A stretch of DNA of 6,557 bases, taken from Desulfobacterales bacterium (GTDB taxonomy: Bacteria > Desulfobacterota > Desulfobacteria > Desulfobacterales > JAHIVH01). The first letter of the stretch is position 1, and every line of letters begins with the position of its first letter. Where the stretch lies: positions 1 through 6,557 of the forward strand of contig JAGVHJ010000213.1 in NCBI GenBank assembly GCA_020056645.1. Direction: 5' to 3'. The notes beneath the pieces are model-generated. The model did not search any database. It was given only the letters and a program-made list of their open reading frames with translations, and was not told where the DNA came from. Both the position numbers and the translations under genes were made by a program. Positions 6,550-6,557 of the stretch are shown piece after piece.

Positions 6550-6557
6550 GGGAACGA

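Larger units (their letters stand above)
6362..6557. other. Non-coding, inverted-repeat-rich tail of the operon
   Basis: No credible gene is visible on either strand in these 196 bases. An ATG at 6383 follows a weak purine run (CAGGAG, 6365-6370) but meets TAG after four codons. The stretch contains a weak 5-bp stem (CAAAA 6401-6405 with TTTTG 6412-6416), a T-run at 6431-6437 and the nested palindrome listed separately. The next gene lies beyond the window. Confidence 0.6.

Noticed and set aside
6362..6557. CRISPR array, tRNA or riboswitch in the tail
   Set aside because: There are no regularly spaced direct repeats, no cloverleaf with CCA or T-loop sequence, and no conserved riboswitch core that I can see; the structure is a single palindrome.

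Overview
The window looks like part of a Gram-negative chromosome. It encodes a lipoprotein with a lipobox and an outer-membrane beta-barrel protein ending in Phe. GC content is moderate, and four genes lie head to tail on the + strand with almost no spacing. The sulfatase is of the serine type. Such enzymes are matured by the oxygen-independent radical-SAM enzyme anSME, which suggests an anaerobe or facultative anaerobe. A Desulfobacterota (delta-proteobacterial) host is my best guess, but this rests on gene style rather than a marker gene.

Layout. 1-21: only a Shine-Dalgarno sequence; the promoter and any upstream operon members lie outside the window. 22-1767: a lipoprotein arylsulfatase that aligns, from memory, along its whole length with Pseudomonas aeruginosa AtsA, but with Ser in place of the active-site Cys. 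1824-3479 and 3476-5077: two paralogous ABC half-transporters (six membrane helices plus one ATPase each) of the cyclic-peptide/siderophore-precursor exporter family (PvdE, SyrD, YojI). Their reading frames overlap by ATGA, so they are probably translated together and form a heterodimer. 5129-6361: a porin-like outer-membrane barrel with a Sec signal peptide and a strong ribosome binding site. 6362-6557: non-coding and rich in inverted repeats. It holds a 121-base nested palindrome (6429-6549) with a terminator-like hairpin at its centre.

How the genes may work together (inference). The products span the envelope: an inner-membrane exporter, a lipid-anchored sulfatase outside the cytoplasm and an outer-membrane channel. 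In the pyoverdine system, PvdE moves a precursor into the periplasm, where tailoring enzymes finish it. By analogy, the ABC pair could deliver a sulfated or protected small molecule to the sulfatase, with the porin as exit or entry route. The alternative is sulfate-ester scavenging, with the porin importing substrate and the ABC pair exporting a product. No biosynthetic genes (NRPS, RiPP precursor, sulfotransferase) and no sulfatase-maturating enzyme lie in the window, so the substrate cannot be named.

Points worth following are the four-gene combination itself, the asymmetric ATPase motifs of the ABC pair, the Ser-type active site in an AtsA-like lipoprotein, and the palindrome downstream.
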